16,209 nt of DNA from Chthoniobacterales bacterium (GTDB taxonomy: Bacteria; Verrucomicrobiota; Verrucomicrobiia; Chthoniobacterales; UBA6821), in NCBI GenBank assembly GCA_021733705.1, contig JAIPKF010000015.1:1-16209 (forward strand), in the 5' to 3' direction. Position 1 is the first letter of the stretch, and every line of letters begins with the position of its first letter. The position numbers and the translations under genes were made by a program. The notes under the pieces are model-generated. The model saw only the letters and a list, made by a program, of their open reading frames with translations. It ran no database searches and was not told where the DNA came from. Of this stretch, positions 15,431-16,209 are shown in pieces.

Positions 15431-16209
15431 TGTCAAAGGAGCCTCTTCTTCTTCACTCACTACAGGAGCGATAGCTTGAAGTTTTTCTTTTTTAGGAAGA
15501 TTGATTAATTTAACCCCCATGGTATTACGACCGACTTCTCGGATCTCTCCGACACGTGTCCGCACCATTTGTCCTCCCGAAGTGATGAGCATGATTTCAT
15601 CCCGATCAGTCACTGCTAAAGCTCCAACTACAACGCCGGTTTTTTCGCCCGTTTTCATAGTAATGATTCCTTTACCACCGCGTGATTGCTTACGGTAGTG
15701 ATCGAAGGAGGTGCGCTTGCCAATTCCTTGCTCTCCAGCTACAAGGAGTGTGGCTTGTGGTGTTACAACAGCAATGGCTACCACAGCATCCTCTGGAGCA
15801 AGACGAATTCCCCAAACACCTACCGTTTTACGTCCTTGATCCCGGAGCTCTTCCTCACTAAATCGAATACTTTGTCCCTGCTTGGTCACAAGCACGACTT
15901 CATCATGACCATTTGTTTGAACGGCATCAATGAGCTCATCACCTTCTTCAATTTGAATGGCAATAATTCCTCCTTTTCGGATGTTAGCAAAATCGGCTAA
16001 GTTCGATTTTTTAACAATACCACTGCGACTCACAAAGAAGATATGAAGTTGAGGATCCCAAGTTGTATCGACAGCTCCAACACCACCACTGTTTTTAGAT
16101 TGAACACGCAATGTTGCTGCAATCTGCTCTCCAGGCTGAAGATTGAGTATATTGGCAATAGAACGTCCTTTGGCGGCACGACTCATTTCTGGAATTTCAT
16201 AAACGCGCT
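15428..16209 (-). CDS. gyrA: DNA gyrase subunit A, C-terminal part (5' end outside window)
   Basis: Part of the DNA-wrapping beta-propeller of the type II topoisomerase that introduces negative supercoils. The frame is open to the edge of the window, reading RVYEIPEMSRAAKGRSIANILNL, the family sequence at the start of a propeller blade. Repeating blade units follow (IVKKSNLADF, VGVWGIRL, MGVKLINL). A GyrA-box-like motif, QSRGGKG, sits in one of them. The acidic end SEEEEAPLT is typical of gyrase tails that tune wrapping. The breakage domain with the active tyrosine lies outside, so ParC, also present in chlamydiae, is not fully excluded, but blade number and tail favour GyrA. The TAG stop lies within the end of element C1. 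Confidence 0.9.
   Translation of the reverse strand, partial: RVYEIPEMSRAAKGRSIANILNLQPGEQIAATLRVQSKNSGGVGAVDTTWDPQLHIFFVSRSGIVKKSNLADFANIRKGGIIAIQIEEGDELIDAVQTNGHDEVVLVTKQGQSIRFSEEELRDQGRKTVGVWGIRLAPEDAVVAIAVVTPQATLLVAGEQGIGKRTSFDHYRKQSRGGKGIITMKTGEKTGVVVGALAVTDRDEIMLITSGGQMVRTRVGEIREVGRNTMGVKLINLPKKEKLQAIAPVVSEEEEAPLT

Overview
The window looks like chromosome from a member of the Chlamydiota, most likely an environmental or amoeba-associated lineage (Parachlamydia, Simkania or Waddlia grade) rather than Chlamydia itself. The reasons are the overlapping ompH-lpxD pair, a long SecA with a C-terminal zinc motif, a full-length glycogen branching enzyme, a CesT-like type III secretion chaperone gene fused in operon with a large unrecognised protein, and generally poor Shine-Dalgarno sequences. 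The genus cannot be fixed from the sequence alone.

Layout. Positions 1-1572 (+) hold the 3' part of ompH/skp and lpxD, overlapping at TAATG (outer-membrane biogenesis and lipid A). A metallo-beta-lactamase-fold hydrolase (1663-2562, +) converges on a large, unrecognised, signal-peptide-bearing protein (2863-5157, -). A pilin-like protein (5686-6285, -) follows glgB (6307-8613, -) as a two-gene operon. Divergent from glgB is a two-gene operon (8717-11886, +) of a putative type III secretion chaperone and a 919-residue coiled-coil protein that may be its cargo. This converges on secA (12165-15113, -). The 3' part of gyrA (15428-16209, -) closes the window.

The most striking content is between the genes. 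A family of palindromic, modular elements of about 185-265 bp lies in every intergenic gap at the end of a transcription unit: 2559-2866, 5244-5689, 11901-12167 and 15207-15430, with a possible relic at 1612-1622. Intact or near-intact elements have ends related to AACCCGCATATTTCATACTG and a central two-tier hairpin whose outer stem changes sequence between copies while staying paired. The arms are shared between copies in different combinations and orientations, some at 95/96 or 72/73 identity. In five genes (metallo-hydrolase, 764-residue protein, pilin, secA, gyrA) the stop codon itself sits at the same aligned position of the element end. No element lies inside an operon or in the divergent glgB/chaperone promoter gap. 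This looks like a mobile or shuffling repeat family that has become, or targets, gene 3' ends. No transposase is encoded here.
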